In this document: one piece after another, positions 12,854 through 12,868 of the stretch
How positions within the stretch are numbered: position 1 is the first letter of the stretch
Layout of the letters: each line of letters starts with the position of its first letter
NCBI GenBank assembly: GCA_028874675.1
Contig: JAPPJA010000165.1
Span: forward strand, 1 to 12,868
DNA from: Chloroflexota bacterium
GTDB lineage: Bacteria > Chloroflexota > Dehalococcoidia > Lucifugimonadales > UBA3495
Direction: 5' to 3'
Length of the DNA: 12,868 nucleotides
Notes under the pieces: generated by a model
The model's input: the letters and a program-made list of their open reading frames with translations, nothing else
The model's database searches: none
Told to the model about the DNA's origin: nothing
Position numbers and translations under genes: made by a program

Positions 12854-12858
12854 GGAGG
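12854..12858 (+). promoter_or_regulatory. Probable ribosome-binding site of a gene starting beyond the window
   Basis: GGAGG lies 10 bp from the right edge, at the distance expected for a start codon at or just past the end of the window. A 15-codon frame, MSHPEFWEQIEKVGG (12815-12862), ends over this site, but nothing shows that it is translated. Confidence 0.35.
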
Positions 12859-12868
12859 ATAGGTAAGC

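Noticed and set aside
12815..12862. A 15-codon leader peptide after ftsH
   Set aside because: There is no ribosome-binding site of its own and no regulatory codon pattern. It more likely overlaps the leader of the next gene by chance.

Overview
The window is GC-rich bacterial chromosomal DNA that looks like ordinary core and accessory genome rather than a plasmid or phage. The gene content suggests a Chloroflexota-type organism, possibly Dehalococcoidia or SAR202-like: an FtsH with a Pro/Ser/Thr-rich tail, a DUF2851 protein, a lipoprotein with a Thr-Pro linker, a family III CoA-transferase, and small YgiT/DUF4258 and Gp49-type toxin-antitoxin pairs. This assignment is inference from gene families and base composition; no rRNA or tRNA is present to test it.

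Layout from left to right. Positions 1-106 hold two dispersed-repeat fragments. An S9-family serine peptidase (minus, 106-2052) lies downstream of a DUF4258 toxin-like / YgiT zinc-finger pair (minus, 2111-2652). Divergent from these is a cytoplasmic seven-bladed lactonase-family protein (plus, 2840-3856). A 270-bp convergent spacer with three hairpins follows. Next are a DUF2851 protein and, upstream of it, a small Thr-Pro lipoprotein (both minus, 4127-5910). A divergent promoter region serves the lipoprotein and a CaiB/BaiF CoA-transferase (plus, 6095-7309). A low-GC Gp49/HigB-like toxin gene and a 47-codon antitoxin-like gene (plus, 7399-7901) sit between the CoA-transferase and an asparaginase-family gene that converges on them (minus, 8041-9051). 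Divergent from the asparaginase is a lipoprotein PQQ-type sugar dehydrogenase (plus, 9190-10338). A 430-bp GC-rich gap then ends in a good sigma70-like promoter for ftsH (plus, 10769-12769).

The genes do not form one pathway. Most are single transcription units with their own promoter or terminator-like signals. The two small toxin-antitoxin-like pairs are the accessory elements. The most distinctive non-coding signal is a short repeat with core close to ATCCACGAAGGGACACGAA. It occurs three times, each time at or just after the stop codon of a different gene and in the same orientation relative to that gene. Two of these copies enclose the low-GC toxin-antitoxin pair as inverted repeats.

I found no complete, clearly new multi-gene system. 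The best leads are the 3'-end repeat, the antitoxin without a DNA-binding domain, and an asparaginase-family protein with substitutions at two active-site positions.
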